Assembly (NCBI GenBank): GCA_001751015.1
Contig: MAXM01000026.1
Location: forward strand, 1 to 14,725
Direction: 5' to 3'
Length of the DNA: 14,725 nt
Source of the DNA: Desulfobacterales bacterium C00003106
Lineage (GTDB): Bacteria > Desulfobacterota > Desulfobacteria > Desulfobacterales > C00003106
The translations under genes were made by a program, and so were the position numbers. Shown here piece by piece: positions 14,270 to 14,725 of the stretch (position 1 is the stretch's first letter; each line of letters starts with the position of its first letter). The notes beneath the pieces are model-generated. The model was given only the letters and a program-made list of their open reading frames with translations, was not told where the DNA came from and did no database searches.

Positions 14270-14427
14270 AGGGTTCGCCCAAAAATAAATTTACATTTTC
14301 AGGTGTTGAGGCGCCCGCATGGCAAGGCGCGAGAAGGGCGAATAGCAGGCTATTTAACCGACGAGCAACGCAGCCATGCGGGATGGATCGACGCATGAAA
14401 ATGTGAAGTTATTTTTGGGCGAGCCCT
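14270..14427. repeat. Full-length palindromic intergenic element (REP/MITE-like)
   Basis: The arms 14270-14300 and 14397-14427 are inverted copies over 31 bases with 3 mismatches (core CGCCCAAAAATAA). Inside, CCCGCATGGC (14314-14323) is mirrored by GCCATGCGGG (14373-14382), and AATAGC/GCTATT (14341-14354) forms the centre. All three pairs share one symmetry point near 14348, so the element could fold as one long hairpin. It fills most of the spacer between the peptidase stop and the DUF39 start. No coding sequence is visible in it. Confidence 0.8.
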
Positions 14428-14443
14428 TAAGGATTGACACGAA

Positions 14444-14725
14444 ATGAAAAAACACGAAGTAGAAAAAACATACGACGAGATAAACAGGAAGATCAGGGAA
14501 GGCCGGGCTGTCGTGGTCACGGCGGATGAGATCATCAGCAAAGTCAGAGAAAAGGGCGCTGTGGCAGCGGCAAGAGAGGTGGACGTGGTCACCACGGGGA
14601 CCTTTTCACCAATGTGCTCTTCCGGAGTCCTGATCAACTTCGGCCATTCAGTCCCCGGTATCAAGGCATCCAGGGTCTGGTTCAATAATGTCTCCGCCTA
14701 TGCGGGACTAGCGGCAGTCGACTGC
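14444..14725 (+). CDS. Homocysteine biosynthesis protein (DUF39), 5' part, cut by window end
   Basis: The first 94 codons are open to the window end. The translation begins MKKHEVEKTYDEINRK and contains VVTADEIISKVREKG, VDVVTTGTFSPMCSSG, NFGHSVPGIK and AYAGLAAVDC, which are characteristic of the N-terminus of DUF39 proteins. In methanogens, members of this family are implicated in making homocysteine from aspartate semialdehyde with a reduced sulfur source; homologues are common in sulfate-reducing bacteria. The CMCSSG-like Cys and the Cys at the cut edge may belong to catalysis. The ATG at 14444 is preceded by AAGGA (14429-14433), directly beside the palindromic element. The rest of the gene and any partner ferredoxin-like gene lie outside the window. 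Confidence 0.88.
   Translation, partial: MKKHEVEKTYDEINRKIREGRAVVVTADEIISKVREKGAVAAAREVDVVTTGTFSPMCSSGVLINFGHSVPGIKASRVWFNNVSAYAGLAAVDC

Noticed and set aside
14350..14685. A 111-codon minus-strand open frame at the right edge
   Set aside because: It is antisense to the recognisable DUF39 start and runs into the palindromic element.
1..14725. CRISPR array or complete insertion sequence
   Set aside because: No regularly spaced direct repeats and no transposase or integrase gene are present.

Overview
The window is a mostly minus-strand stretch of Gram-negative chromosome. It holds Kdo and LPS-transport genes, the rpoN/hpf/ptsN/rapZ regulatory block, and the start of a DUF39 'homocysteine biosynthesis' gene of the kind common in sulfate reducers and methanogens. 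Together with moderate GC content, this suggests a Desulfobacterota (deltaproteobacterial) genome, probably a sulfate-reducer relative. That assignment is an inference from gene content; no marker gene such as 16S rRNA is present.

Layout, read right to left along the minus strand: pyrG (CTP synthase), kdsA, kdsC, a 281-bp gap holding a decayed GxxExxY gene between inverted repeats, then lptC-lptA-lptB-rpoN-hpf-ptsN-rapZ-EIIA(mannose family), gap, tpiA, secG, tRNA-Leu(GAG), a terminator, and an AT-rich HigB/HigA-like toxin-antitoxin pair at the left edge. The kdsC to rapZ order matches the enterobacterial order, with a mannose-type EIIA where E. coli has npr. The secG-tRNA-Leu(GAG) pair also matches E. 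coli secG-leuU. On the plus strand, divergent from pyrG, are a membrane-anchored M23 peptidase and, after a 158-bp palindromic element, the 5' part of the DUF39 gene, which is cut by the window end.

The genes form connected blocks. CTP from PyrG is needed to activate Kdo made by KdsA and KdsC, and LptA/B/C carry the finished LPS to the outer membrane. RpoN, HPF, PtsN, RapZ and EIIA-Man are regulatory proteins of sigma-54 transcription, ribosome hibernation and nitrogen/sugar phosphorelay. Gap and TpiA are glycolytic.

Most of the window is ordinary core genome. The unusual parts lie between genes: (i) an internally deleted GxxExxY remnant inside an inverted repeat, (ii) a full-length palindromic repeat in front of the DUF39 gene, (iii) a toxin gene whose native start seems lost at the tRNA-Leu terminator, (iv) a rapZ gene whose best ribosome-binding site points at an ATT codon, and (v) a possible leaderless promoter for pyrG. 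I did not find convincing evidence of a wholly new multi-gene system.
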